From Owenia fusiformis (taxonomy: Eukaryota > Annelida > Polychaeta > Sabellida > Oweniidae): a stretch of 64,000 nucleotides of DNA. The notes under the pieces are model-generated. The model worked only from the letters and a program-made list of their open reading frames with translations. It ran no database searches and was not told the DNA's origin. The stretch's first letter is position 1. Each line of letters begins with the position of its first letter. This document shows, piece by piece, positions 45,337-58,587 of the stretch. A program made the translations under genes and the position numbers. The stretch spans positions 17,044,020 to 17,108,019 of the forward strand of contig CAIIXF020000012.1 in assembly GCA_903813345.2 (NCBI GenBank), in the 5' to 3' direction.

Positions 45337-45640
45337 CAAGGAGGATTGGCTCCCAGAGTGCAACATCGATATTCTGCCCCATATATGGGTATGTCGTGCT
45401 ACAAAATTTGAATTCCAACGACCGCCATTTTGTTCACTTCAACATTTGAATCGTGAATTTTGGTCTTATTTCCCAACGAAAAATTCCAAAACTCACAAGA
45501 AATGATCGAGATATTGGTTCGAATATTTTGAACTGTTTATTTTGAATTTATAATCGGTTATAATTTCAGAAAATAACGACATTTCGGCGTTTTCATTGTT
45601 GGAAAATATCGACTTCGATTCTGGGAGCCAATCCTCCTTG
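45337..45640. mobile_element. 304-bp hAT-like MITE
   Basis: The ends CAAGGAGGATTGGCTCCCAG and CTGGGAGCCAATCCTCCTTG are perfectly inverted. TACGAATC is duplicated on both sides (45329-45336, 45641-45648). The 8-bp duplication fits hAT. The same family is found at 3845-3973. Confidence 0.88.
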
Positions 45641-45648
45641 TACGAATC

Positions 45649-46310
45649 ATTAAAGTCCCCGCCACAACTGAATGAACCAATGACATCACTTGATTCAAAC
45701 AAAAGCAATAAGCCAATCAAAACGTCTCTTCTATCAGACTATTGGCATTCTGTTGAAATGAAGCAACAATAAAACCTGTTTTCTCAATATTATAGCGATT
45801 GTAGGGAACTATTTGTCTGTTTTGGGTGCAGGAACAAAAGTAAGTACATTTCGTTTGACTTTAGAAACTCAACGTATTTATTTTCATGCCAACGGGTTTA
45901 CACATTCTATTTTTAGTCAAATATTCTGAAATCAATTTTTGGAAAAAAGTTAAAAATGCCTCAATCGAATCATTTGGTCTCCCTCACAGATGTTGGCCAG
46001 ATTGTTTTGTAAGCTTAGTAGGATCATAGGCTCAAAACTATTCTAAACATATGTACATGCGATACTAAATCACCGTGGCGTATCGACACCAAAACCTCTT
46101 TTTACAACTCAATATCCATCCTCTCTTCACAGTCAGAGATGTTCTGGCAAAAAGGAGATTCTTGGATTCCAAATATTGATATAATTCCAGTTCGAAGAAC
46201 GTATTTGATGTCCGTGCTCTCTTTAACGATAGCACCCATATTTTTGGTCACATTCAGGTTAGCGGTGCAAGTTTCCAGGATAATGATTTTAACTTTAATT
46301 TTGGCCAAAC
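45649..46310. other. Intergenic DNA, nothing recognised
   Basis: No ORF with a recognisable domain on either strand and no clear repeat. Confidence 0.45.
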
Positions 46311-48419
46311 ACTTACCCTTAAGAAAAAAGCCATGGTAACCATGGTATTCCATGGTGCGCCCATGGTAATCCATGGTTTTCCATGGAAATTCATGGTTTT
46401 CCATGTTATTTTCCATGGAAATTCATGGACGCCCATGGTAATCTTCCATGGATATTTACCATGATTTTCCGTGGTAATTGTTGGTTTGGTAATTGTTTTT
46501 TAATGGATGTGTCATGGAGATGTAAAATCAACAATTTTGGTAGGATTTGTATTTACCAAAATCTCCAAAATGAATGTTTTGATGATATATCCCAGTTAGA
46601 CTGAGACTTACCATTGAGAAAAAAGGGTGGACATTTCATTTTGAAGGTATAGCAAGAACATTCATCGAATGTTAGACTCAGCTTACAAATGAGAAAATAT
46701 GTGAAACAGCAGAGCAGAGAGTAGGCCACAAGATTTCAAAAACAATTGTGCAAAGGTCTTTTGTGTAGATCAAGACTAGATAGAGATTGCTTATTTTTTA
46801 GGCCAAACACTTCCTTCCTTTGAAAAAGATTAAGTCAAACTAGCCCAAGCTCTGTTTTATTTCAATACTTTCTTTAATTTTCAGTTTTAAAAATCAATAT
46901 GAAGTAATTATAGAACACTGTGGCTAGTCGATCTATGTGGATGCAGTCAGGCACATGTAATGTTTAGTGAGTACCCGCCTCTGTACTTTTCAATGGAAGA
47001 ATTTTGCACTTCTGTTTAAATAATCTATATTTACTCATCCGTGTATAGCATACTTCATTGATTTACAAAACCAAAGCTACGCTATAAACACACATTCTCT
47101 GATATTTTTACGGAGAATTGATAACTCAAACGAGTTCACTCGACCAGTTTTATCATCTCGCTCATAGCTGTGAGAAGGTATGTATAATTTGCCATAGGTT
47201 TACCTTGTAATGGGGAATAAAAAATTCAAGTAATATAATTATTTCACATACACAAATATGTCTGTGTGAAGTAAAATACAAATACAATGCGTTCTATAAT
47301 ATTTTTGGAGTTATGGTATGAAATATCAGCTTTAAAAAAGCAATTTAATTATGATGTATCATGTGGATTAGTAGACGTTCTGATTGGATTCATTGAACAG
47401 ACTGGCTAGGTTTCAATTGAATCATTTTGAATGTGTGTATTTTTAATGTTTTAATCCACAGTGTCCGAAAACAATAATAATGCTATATTGGTAATTGGAA
47501 AAATTCCACTTACCACGATTTCAAAAAATTGTAAATAGATAATACTCTTCTTGAATGATGGTCATTTGTTTCAAGGAATCTGGAGGCTCGTTCAGCTGAG
47601 CTGACAAAATCATCAAGATTTACGGATGGTCCATCTGTTGGCTGCTCATTGTCACCTTCAAGGAATGTTAATGGCTCTGAAACTGGTAGCCTTGCCCAAG
47701 TCGGTATTTATTTACTTATCTGATCTTGAATTATTACCACCTTGTACAATCCAATGTATCATCGCTGATATTATGCTAAGTTATTCAGCGGTTCCGAGAT
47801 TCCCATAATACCTAGGCTACCTAAGGGTATCGCAAAACCATATTGATTGACAATATGGACATGGACACAACGTGTGACTTCAGGCTGATTGACCAATCAA
47901 AACGTTATCAGGTTGACCTGCATAAAAAAGCTAACTACCCGTCTAGGACTTGAAATTCAATGATCTGATCGACTGTTTCTTGAGAGTTACAATATATTAT
48001 GTTATTAAATGTACATTGGAATGTAAGCAGTCATTAATACTCGTCTAAATGAAACCATGCAATTCAATGTTGATTCAAAATCAAAACTGAATTCGCGATG
48101 GAAATGCACGAAGACCTAGTCCGGCAATGTAGGGCCGTCATTGATTTGTCAAATTTTACCGACAAAAACATTGGGTCGGTAAAGCACATGGCTTTCTCTT
48201 GGGTACAAGGCGGTCATAATAGAAATCAAGATAAGTAAAATAGACCGACTTTGGCAAGGCTATGAAACTTGATTTATGGGTATTCCAGTGGGTCGATGGG
48301 TCTTTTGCTCTGAATTCACTTCATTAGCGTACCTAATTTCAACATTTTCATTGTCATCATTACATGTTATGGACCCGTTTTTCAAATTAACAGTATCAGC
48401 GATAAAACCATAGTTTTTG

Positions 48420-49473
48420 GCTCACACAGTGAGACTATGGGATCGACCAGGCGTCCGTCCGTTGGTCCGTCCGTTGGTCCGTCCGTTGGTCCGTCCGTCT
48501 GTCAACATTGGCTGCACAAATTAAAACTGCTATTCGGATTGAGTCATTTCCACATTCATTTTATGCATATCCATAATGTCTATTTGACCTGTCATCGCCA
48601 TTTCGCAAGTTCGCCCGGTTTCCGAGAAATTGCTGATTTTTAAATTTCGAGAAAAATCGATCTGATGATAGCCTTATAGAAATTCAAGAGAAGTGAAGAA
48701 AAGATTGAAAAAATACCATTCCAGTCCATTTCCATATGCATTTCCAGGTCCAAGTCCAGGTCCAGGTTCAAGTCAAGGTCCAGTTCAGGTCCAAGTCCAG
48801 ATCTGGGTGTAATCAGGTTTAAACCAGGTCAAAGGTCAAGAACTAGGTCAAATCCAGTACTCTGTCATTTTTTTCAATTTTCTCAGTCGTCCTTGAATAT
48901 TTTTGCTCCGTTTTTTAATCATGTTCCTTGGAAAAAAGCTAATCCCTACAGGCAAGTTGTTTTTGATCACTCTTACCGTTTTTGAGATATGGTATCCGAA
49001 AAGTAGGTCACAATAAAAAGTTCTTGGAATTCAATGTATAAGTTAATTATGAAATGTGTAAAATTGTCCAAGGAATCCGAATCTGCAAACCAGATTTTGA
49101 TCCGACTTCCGGTTCGGAAGTTATGGCATTTTGAAATCTCAAAAATCGCTATTTTGGTATCCCATGTTAAGTCAATGGGGCTTGAGAAAATTATCAATTG
49201 TAACAACACAACACTAGATACAGCTTGGATGCAGCCAACTTAATAAGAATCTACAATAGAGCCGTCCTCAAAATCTACTTTCCCTCAAAATTTGAACACT
49301 AAAAGGCCTAGGTCAAAATCTAGGTCAAATTCATAGTTTTTCTTTTGACTACAACATTAAATCATATCTGAACCAACAAAAAAGGACTCACCTTTAATTG
49401 ATCTCATATTTACCAATACTTTTGTTTGTAAATCAGGATATTCATTCCTCTGTAGGTTCTACACTGTGTGAGC
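48420..49473. mobile_element. 1.05-kb inverted-repeat element, nested deeper
   Basis: The ends are GCTCACACAGTG and CACTGTGTGAGC. Just inside the left end is a 12-bp repeat TCCGTCCGTTGG (48450-48500). From about 48740 to 48860 is a run of CAGGTCCAAGTC-type hexamers. No transposase was seen. Confidence 0.55.
48826..48838. promoter_or_regulatory. DR1 nuclear-receptor-type motif
   Basis: AGGTCAAAGGTCA is a perfect direct repeat of AGGTCA with one spacer base, within a longer CAGGTC/AGGTCA-rich tract. The tract's low complexity could produce it by chance. Confidence 0.35.
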
Positions 49474-50079
49474 ACGGGACCGTGGGTCCTTTATTTCATT
49501 TGTAATGGCATTTTCCAGTTGATGGGTTTATATATAGTATTTTCAATTTTTCATGAGGGTGCCTTTACACTACTTGTAATGGGGTGGCTAATTACTTTAC
49601 TGAATGAGGAACGTTTATCCAAACAATGGATACAAAGAAAATCTGGCCAGTTGTCCATCAGTAAATAAATCATCATGATAAAAGTATAAATTATTAAAGC
49701 ATCCATTTGTTACCGTTCTGAATCCAAATGATACATAGGTGCATCCATTTTATACATATATGTTGACGTTTACGAAATGTTTTTCAAATATCTTCCCTAT
49801 AACAGGAATATGGTAGCTGAAACTTTCACACATTGTCATACTATGAATATTGAATATGTGTGCAAGATTTCAAGTCACAATGTTAAGTAGAAACTCTGAG
49901 ATCACTTACCTCAATTTGCTGTCATTTTTTTGCAATGATCCCATTCCCTATAATGTACGCGAGTACCCACGAAACATTACATATAAATGACTGCATCCAC
50001 ATAGATCGACTAGCCACAGTGTAAGAAATAAATAACTCATTTTCTTAAATTACATTTCGTACATTTGAGAATACAATCA

Positions 50080-50280
50080 AAAACCATGGTTTCTTTCTTT
50101 GAAGTTGAGAAAACTGCAATCAAAAGCCATGGAAGACGGTTGATTGCAATCGAAAGCCATGCTTTTCCATGGTTATTTCTTTGATGTTTTGGAAAGTGCA
50201 ATCAAAAGCCATGGTTTTCCATGATTATTCTTTTGATCTTTTGAAAGTCCATGGTTTTCCATGGGCTATTTGTTTGGTCT
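50080..50280. repeat. CCATGG patch with CAATCAAAAGCCATGG repeats
   Basis: There are five or so spaced copies of AATCAAAAGCCATGG or TTTTCCATGG, alternating in orientation. They are related in style to the element ends at 46311 and 51566. Confidence 0.65.
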
Positions 50281-51770
50281 TTTGGAAGCAGAAAAATGAA
50301 TAATACATTATGTTTCTAAATGAACTTCTCCAAATTAAGTCCCATTCAACTTTTATAAGCATATTATCTGAAAAAATCCACAGAAAAGTATATACTTTTA
50401 CAGAATTTTGACTTGAAATTGAGATGGGGGATTAAACACAAGCATATGACTGCAAACTGAAATGTTATACCTAAGTGATAAAAATTCAATTTGTCTATGT
50501 AAGAATATTATATTTAAAAAGAAGTTGCATGAAGGAAGGGGAGGGGGTTAACAACACCATTTGGCTTAAAACATGAAACATAGTATAAGTAATTAAAATT
50601 GATTTGTCTTTGAATAGGAATAAATAATCATTTGCATAATTTTTAAATATTTGGTTGCCATTATTCTATGTTAATTAGGTGTCTTAACTCTCAAATTAAT
50701 GTCAAAAGATTAATCTCTTTACAACAGATTATAAGAGTTCATTTGCATAATTCTTAAATATTCTGATCTTTATTGTTATTATATATGATAATCTTACTCT
50801 TTCTAATGCTCCCTCTTCAGTAATTATTATTGTCTGTGAGTGTAGACAGTGCAAGTCAAAAACTCATTGTTGGTCAAATAAAACCAAATAGGATTTACTC
50901 CAAGTAAAAATGTTTATTCAGTCTGCAATAAGGGAATCCAGTGAGCTGATTTTATCACTTATTTTGTCTTTTTTTACATACATGCCAAAGTTAAATGATA
51001 GCAAATCCCAGCAAACAAATTATTACTTTTAATTGTGGGGTCAAATCATCAATTAAAAAAATATTAAGTAAACAGTTCTTTGTCATATGACACTATGTAC
51101 AGAATGTACTAAAGATATATTCAGATTGTAAAAACATGGTTGTATTTCAGGCCTGAAACCAGCTTTTGTCAAGAAGGTTGACTTTCTCAAAGATTTTGGG
51201 GTGGGGGGGGGGTGTCATATTCTTTTATCTATGATTAATGAGACTAATTCTCAATCCAGCTTGGATTCATTCGTTAAAATATTGATTCAATTTTGAAGAT
51301 TTTAGTAAAAACAAAACCTGCCAAAATTGTTGATTTTACAACTCAAGTGTCATGGTAAAAACATGGCATGTTCATGAAAAAACAATTACCAAACCACCAA
51401 TTACCACGGAAAATCATGGTAAATATCCATGGAAGATTACCATGGGTATCCATGAATTTCCATGGAAAATACCATGAAAAACCATGAATTTCCATGGAAA
51501 ACCATGGATTACCATGGACGCACCATGGATTACCATGGTTACCATGGCTTTTTTCTTAAGGGTAAGTTTTGAAATGCCTGTAACTTTTTCCCATTTGAAA
51601 GTTGGATGTTGATACTTGGCAAATCAATGTAACTTTGAATGAGCTTTAAAATAATATATGACACATACTATGGAAACATTGGTGTATGTCTGCCTAGGGG
51701 GGGGGCATACTTTTGGGACACCCTGTACATGTAACCAAAGACATATTTATTTACTTATTTACCTGCATTT

Positions 51771-52013
51771 GGGTTTGTGTAAAAAACCGGCCCCGGGTGA
51801 CCAGGTAACTGGGTAGCTGGGTAACTGGGTACCCTACCTTCCTACCAGGGTTAGGAATTTAATTTTTTATTCATTGTATGCCTCAAAACGCCCAACTGAC
51901 ATCCCAATCAACGTACCAGTGACACGACCAATCAAGCAAACAACCTAAAAGTTGTAAGTACCCAGTTACCCGGCCACCCGGCAACCCGGTCATCCGTTTT
52001 TTTACACAAACCC
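51771..52013. mobile_element. 243-bp MITE, 9-bp target duplication
   Basis: The ends are GGGTTTGTGTAAAAAA and its complement. CCTGCATTT flanks both sides (51762-51770, 52014-52022). Inside each end are degenerate CTGGGTAA decamers. It is non-coding. Confidence 0.85.
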
Positions 52014-52244
52014 CCTGCATTTTGACAGAGTTGTTTTTAACATATTTACATTTTTCGTCACAAAGTTGTGCATATACGTGCGTCATGCAATACATATTAT
52101 ATAATCATCTTCAACATTACAATCGGGATGATATACAATATTATAGCACGTAGAACATTTTGTCACAACTAGATGTTTGCTAAGTTCATGCCATAATTTA
52201 ATTTTTCTATGTCACATCCAAGGCATGACCTTTCTGGTCATTAC

Positions 52245-54326
52245 TACCATGTTTAAACGTAAACCATGATACCATGGTATACCATGGTTTACCATGGTCT
52301 ATCATGATCGGCAATGAAATTACCATCAACTCTGACCATGGTGGCAATGATGTTTTTTTGGTCAATTTTTGACCATGGTATACCATGGTATATCATGTTA
52401 TACCATGTTTCATGGTATTTCATGTCCAAAGTTTGCCATCAAATACCATGGTATTTCATTGCCATGTTCCTGACCATCATTTACCATGGTATTACCATGG
52501 TATATCATGGTTGATTGCATTTCATGGCATTTCATTGTAAGATGTGACAATCAAATACCATGGTATTTCAATGCCATGTTCCTGACCATAATTTACCATT
52601 GTATATCATGGTTGATGGCATTTCATTATAAGATGTGACAATCAAATACCATGGTCATACCATGGTATTTCATTGCCATGTTCCTGACCATCATTTACCA
52701 TGGTATTACCATTGTATATCATGGTTGATGGTATTTCATTGTACAATTTGACAATCAAATGTCATGGTCATACCATGATATTTTATTGTTATGTACCTGA
52801 CCATCATTTACCATGGAATAACCATTATATATCATGGTTGATGACATTTCATGGCATTTCATTGTACCGTGTGACAATCAATGACCATGGTCATACCATG
52901 TCATTTCATTGCCAAAATCATAACTCTCATTTATCATGGTTTTATCATTGCATTTCATGGTTGGTGGTATTTCATGGCATTTTATTGTCAAACCTGACCA
53001 TCAAATACTATGGTCACACCATGGTATTTCATTGCCATAATCATAACTATCATTTATCATGGCATATCATTGCATTTCGTGGTTGATTGTATTTCATAGC
53101 ATTTCATTGTCAAACCTGACCATCAAATACCATGGTTATACCATGGTATTTCATTGCTAAAAAGAACTCTACAAGAGTCTCAAGTCTAAAATTGGTCAGA
53201 GTTGAAATGGATCATGAAATGCAATTAAATACCACGTTTAACCATGAAATGCAATGAAATACAATGATTGATCATGATATGCAATGAAATGCAATGGTCT
53301 TTCTTGCAATGCAGTGAAATACAATGAAAGGCCATGTTCAAAAAGTATTTTTTACATGAAATATCTTTATTAATAAATGTTGATTAGATAACCAAATTAT
53401 TATAATTAGTGATTCTGATATTCATCAAAATCACAACTTTATATACTTTTGTTCCTTTATTTAATAAATTAATTTCTGTTATGAATAATTAAGTTAATAA
53501 CCCTAGAAACAATTTTTTTTTTGTTAAACAAATATGCTTTACTTTTGTTTGACTGTTGTCGGTTAAATAAGAGATCAACTTAATATTTTGTAAGTCAAAC
53601 CTCCAGTCTTCGATTAAACATCTTGACTGTACTTCATTGCATTTGATGGTTTGCGACCATGAAATACTGCAAAATAGCAGTATTTTTAAATGCAAAATTT
53701 TAAGTATAGTTTCAACAATATTATTATATATTATTATGAGCTTTATTTTGTGATAATTAAATGGCTCCATTGCATATCATGGTTAAATGTCTAGACCATG
53801 ATATCACTGCATTTGATGGTATTTGACCATGAAATACTGTGAAACGGTGGTATTTTTTAGATACAAAATTACATGTTAATTGACCATGGTATACCATGGT
53901 ATATCATGATCGTTAAATGGCACCATTGCATTTCATGGTCAGGAGCGTTTTTTTAACATGGAGTTTCCCATTGAAAAAATACTGCTGTTTCACAGTATTT
54001 CATGGTCAGAAACCATCAAATGCAATGATATCATGGTCGAGAAACCATCAAATGCAATGATATCATGGCCGAGAACTTGACCATGATATCATTGCATTTG
54101 ATGGTTTCTGACCATGAAATACTGCGAAACGGCAGTATTTTTTCAATGGAAAACTCCATGTTAAAAACGCACTGTTAACAATGAAATGCAATGGTGCCAT
54201 TTAACGTTCATGATCGGCCATGGTATTACCATGGTATTTCATTGCATTTCATGGCCATATACCATGGTATACCATGGTCATACCATGGTATACCATGGTA
54301 TGGCCATGGTCCATTTCAACATGGTA
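52245..54326. repeat. 2.1-kb array of CATGG palindromes and foldbacks
   Basis: The outer ends TACCATGTTTAAACG and CATTTCAACATGGTA face each other. The left half (52430-53160) is a tandem array of about seven diverged units of roughly 90-125 bp, each with CCATCAAATACCATGG, TTTCATTGCCATG and TATATCATGGTTG. The right half is a long palindrome (53884-54226). CCATGG, TACCATGGTA and TATACCATGGTATA motifs are extremely frequent. ORFs in it (for example 52700-53086) are repeat translation. Confidence 0.8.
53884..54226. repeat. Long palindrome in the CATGG array
   Basis: Arms of about 150 bp meet near 54055-54070. The inner part pairs GACCATGATATCATTGCATT with its complement, and a short duplication of ACCATCAAATGCAATG precedes the centre. 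Confidence 0.85.
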
Positions 54327-55320
54327 GGCCTTTTAAGGTACTATTTTTTTTATTTTTATGCCAAATTTTGATGAAAATCGGCCTCGGAATTTTAACCCAA
54401 TGCAAGATATTACCATCTTATTTTCATCCTAAAAAGTTACACTTGCAAAATGAGTTTCTCTCTTCACGTTTTTAATGGTTAGCCCTGGGTACATTTTTTA
54501 TTAAAAGTGGAAAATAACTGACCCTTGTCGCAGAATACTAGAAAAACTTTGGTCAGATTTTGTTTAAAAATTATCAGCAGCTTAGTCATTATTTCAGCTA
54601 TATCTAGATAAGGTGTACAGATCCAACAGGGCGTTTTGGAAGAGAACGGGGCGTTTAGATCAATTTCAAACAGACGCGTAGGAAATTGCTGCGTTTATTG
54701 TAATGAATATGTTGATGCAGGGATGGAGGGTTGTAATGGGAGTCCTTGTGCAAAATATAGGGGAGAATAATTAGAAGAACTGGCGATATATCGAGGCTTT
54801 TGATTGAAATTTCTGAAGATTTGCACGTTCTCAAATTTAGGGACCAAAACGCCGTTAAAACGAAGGCCTCTGTACACAAAAGCAATGTCTCGACTGAAAG
54901 GTTTTTCTGTGAAGGTTTTAATGGAACAAGTTTGAAGAAAAATGCTGTAGTTCGAGACTCATCATCAATTTTCCAAAGGGTAGGTTTGAAATTCAAATTA
55001 ACAGTTTTGCGGGGCGTTTTGGTTTCAATATGCCCTGGTGAGTTAGTACCGCGTGATGTAATATCACATTATGTAATAAATGTAATTAACAATCTCAAGT
55101 ATTGATGGTCAAGTTTACAAAATATAATGACTTGTCATATCATGAAATTTTTTTGAATCATCCACCATTTTGAAATTTAGAGGATTAAGAAGAAGAAAAT
55201 TTAATTGGACATAATTCTACTCAGCTCCCTGACGAAAGGTAGGAGGTGTAGATAAGTCATGGGCCAAATTTATTATATACGGCCAAATGAGAAAATAAAT
55301 AGATTTTTCAACTGTACTAA
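54327..55320. other. Intergenic DNA, no recognised gene
   Basis: Overlapping frames of 101-113 codons occur on both strands around 54655-55105, with no recognisable domain and no splice or poly(A) support. Confidence 0.45.
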
Positions 55321-56290
55321 CATTCTTTCACATATGTCATAAATTCTTACCTCAGTGAATTGAGTGCTCTATTCTCTCCGTCCCGGAACATACAAATAAC
55401 TTGGAATTTGTGTCCATAATGACAAAAAGGAAATACCTCCTAAAGATAGTGCCAAGTTCGCTTGGCGCTATTTCCCAAGAAAAATTCTGCCATCTGTGGT
55501 CAAATAAGGGAGCAGATCAAAGGAGCATATTGAATTGGAAAAAGTATATATGTAAAAATAGAAAAATAAATATAACTTACATGGCCTAAATTTTGTATAG
55601 GCTCTATTTTAGTTTGTTTTGTAGTTTACCGGTATGCACTGATGCACATATGTACTCAAGTGGGTGCATACATGTAATTCTCATTTTCACAATTCAGACC
55701 AAAATTGGTCAAATTATGCCCATTTTTCATGATTTTTCTTATATTCAAATGGGTGCAGGAGGATGCAAGTGTATTTTCAAAATCTCAGGTGGGTGCTACG
55801 CCCACTTGCTTTAATGCCGGGGAGATCACTGATATGTGTGGCCTTACCATATTCTATGGCCACTGAGTGTGGCTTACCTTCTTCTAAGGCCTCTATATTG
55901 CGGCCTTCATCCAAAGATAAATCCCAGCATGTTTTTACTGCTGTATACAGGTCATGTCGTAATCATAAAATTTGAAATCAAATGTTCACCATTTTTCCAA
56001 ATCACAATTTCAATTGCGAGTTTTGGTCTTATTACCTCACCAATAATTCCAAAACACACATGAAGTGATCAATGTAGTAGTTCACATCTTATGGATCGCC
56101 AACTTAGAATTTACAGCCAGCTACTAATGTCAGACAATTACAACATTTTGTCCAGTTTTCGAATATCACCATTTTTTGGAGAAGTTTATTTTAATTTTAG
56201 ACAAAATCCTGACAAAATCATGCAATATCTCAGAAAAATAACAGTGTTCCAGATGAAATTACTTCTAGCCAAGGATTGACTAGAGACTAG
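55320..56290. repeat. Diverged fragments of the array's intergenic repeats
   Basis: 55326-55430 resembles the TTAA element near 3660-3760. 55818-55830 is a MITE end (GGGGAGATCACTG). 55845-55960 resembles 24970-25010 joined to 25550. 55990-56250 resembles 1985-2200. The order is kept but pieces are missing, so this is an older copy of the block edge. Confidence 0.65.
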
Positions 56291-56375
56291 AGTGAAGTGT
56301 GGCCATACATGTAGAATATAAATAAGACACTCTTTGTTGTTTTGAATTTGCCTTTAAATTGCCCAGCTGGGCTTT

Positions 56376-56574
56376 TTATTGAAAAGTCAGACTCTTAAGG
56401 TGATAACACACTTGAAACTTATGATGTCACCTTGCCTGATACATAATGATTTCAAACTAGAATTAGATTGTGCAGGTGGCCAAGTAGTGATTGCTTCAAT
56501 TGACTATAAGTGTTGAAGAAGAGTCAGACTGTAAAGGTGACAACACACTTGAAACTCTTGATGCCACCTTGCAC
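56376..56574 (+). pseudogene. Relic of the N-terminal exon part of an F-like gene
   Basis: It matches 61210-61355 of gene F (the VKLELDCAGG and SVEEESDCKGDN coding stretch) with indels and a stop. Part of it (CAGACTxTxAAGGTGA...) is present twice. It is followed at once by finger sequence on the other strand. Confidence 0.75.
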
Positions 56575-57452
<878 letters not shown>

Positions 57453-57579
57453 TACTAGCAGCATAAACATCATCACCATTGCTCAGAATCATTTCATACA
57501 ACCATCTATGAATGGAGATCTTAAAGACAGTATTTGTGCAATAGAATTTTTAGTTAACTATTGAACTCAAGAGTTGCCG

Positions 57580-57822
57580 ATTTAACAGTAATTTAGGTAC
57601 TGCATATAAAACAGTAATAGCAATATGTTTTGAATGTAAAAAAGTTATATAAGACATTGATTAAGCTAGAAATGTAAATATAGAAGAAATACATGGCAGC
57701 CATTTTGTAAAATTACGATTTTTGCTGTAACTTGAAAAGCAGTGGAGCGATTTTGTTTATATTTGGTAGGTGAATACTTTAAGCATGGCACACTGTCTAA
57801 TGACAATTTTGGGTAGTAGGCG
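57580..57822. repeat. Old fragment of the GGCGGCCATTTT-rich element
   Basis: It matches about 20235-20500 (CAGTAATTTAGGT..., GTGGAGCGATTTTGTT, AAGCATGGCACACTGTC, AGGCGGCC) with many substitutions and no terminal repeats. Confidence 0.75.
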
Positions 57823-57827
57823 GCCTA

Positions 57828-58165
57828 CCCATCTCCTCCCCCTATCCCTTTCCCTCCCCTTATGCCCTCCCCCTATGCCCTCCCCTTATGCCCTCCCCTT
57901 ATGCCCTCCCCTTATGCCCTCCCCCTATGCCCTCCCCCTATCCCTCCCCCTATGCCATCCCCCTATCCCTCCCCCTATGCCCTCCCCCTATCCCTCCCCC
58001 TATGCCCTATCCCTCCCCTATCCCTCCCCCTATGCCCTCCCCTGTCCCTCTCCCCCTTTCCCTGAGAGAAAGGGAGACAGGGGGAGGGAGACAGGGGGAA
58101 CACATCCCTCCCCCTGCCCCCCCCTGTCCCTCTCCCCCTTTCCCTGCCATGGGAAGATGGTGACT
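57828..58165. repeat. Polypyrimidine minisatellite with a hairpin
   Basis: CCCTCCCCTTATG- and CCCTCCCCCTAT-type units run from 57834 to 58050, then a CTTTCCCTGAGAGAAAGGGAG hairpin, then G-rich and C-rich mirror tracts to about 58145. The minus strand has many closely spaced G-runs of 4-5, so G-quadruplex or triplex folding is likely. Frames across it encode only Pro/Ser/Leu repeats. Confidence 0.85.
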
Positions 58166-58344
58166 TACAGGGTTTGGGTCAATGGCTTCAGGAGTAATTT
58201 TGGAGAGCTGTTCATATAGGTCACATCCTTCCTTGGACAACTCTCCCAAACTACCTCTTTACCCAATTTGACCCTCCCTGTAAATCACCTTCCCCAATGG
58301 ACAAAATTTTCCCATGGACACCCAAATCCCAGACACGGGAACAC

Positions 58345-58535
58345 GAGCTATGAATAGACCCTAGTCAAGCTACAGAACACCTCTTAAAACAATCATTGGT
58401 GTACCGACTCGCTATGACTAGACCCCAGTCAAGCTACAGAACACCTCATAAAACAATCATTGGTATACTGAGCTATGACTAGATCCCAGTCAAGCTACAG
58501 AACACCTCATAAAACAATCATTGGTGTTCTGAGCT
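58345..58535. repeat. Tandem repeat of about 60-70 bp, 3 units
   Basis: The core AGTCAAGCTACAGAACACCT...AACAATCATTGGT is repeated three times. A fourth, diverged unit is at 59645-59705, beyond the 1.05-kb insertion, so that insertion probably entered this array. Confidence 0.8.
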
Positions 58536-58587
58536 GCTGTGTTCCCATCACCCTCTCCAGTGGACACCCCAATCCCAGACACGAGCA

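Larger units (their letters stand above)
46916..50021. mobile_element. 3.1-kb element nested in the CCATGG element
   Basis: The inverted ends CACTGTGGCTAGTCGATCTA match for about 60 bp. The flanks TATAGAA and TAAGAAA are at best a decayed duplication. Ends beginning CACTG occur in CACTA and related elements, but there is no transposase ORF. Confidence 0.65.
46311..51566. mobile_element. 5.3-kb element with CCATGG-repeat ends
   Basis: The terminal inverted repeats are about 200 bp and start ACTTACCCTTAAG. They consist largely of CCATGG palindromes at 10-20 bp spacing and match each other closely. The interior has no long ORF and is itself filled by a nested 3.1-kb inverted-repeat structure. 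No target duplication was found. It may be a foldback-type non-autonomous element, or a region framed by two inverted satellite patches. Confidence 0.65.

Noticed and set aside
52700-53086. 128-codon ORF rich in HGISL
   Set aside because: It is a translation of the CATGG tandem array.
54655-55105. Opposed ORFs of 101-113 codons
   Set aside because: No domain, no conserved copy, no splice or poly(A) context; they overlap on both strands.
57770-58249. 149-codon Pro-rich ORF and others
   Set aside because: They are translations of the CCCTCCCC minisatellite, present in every frame.
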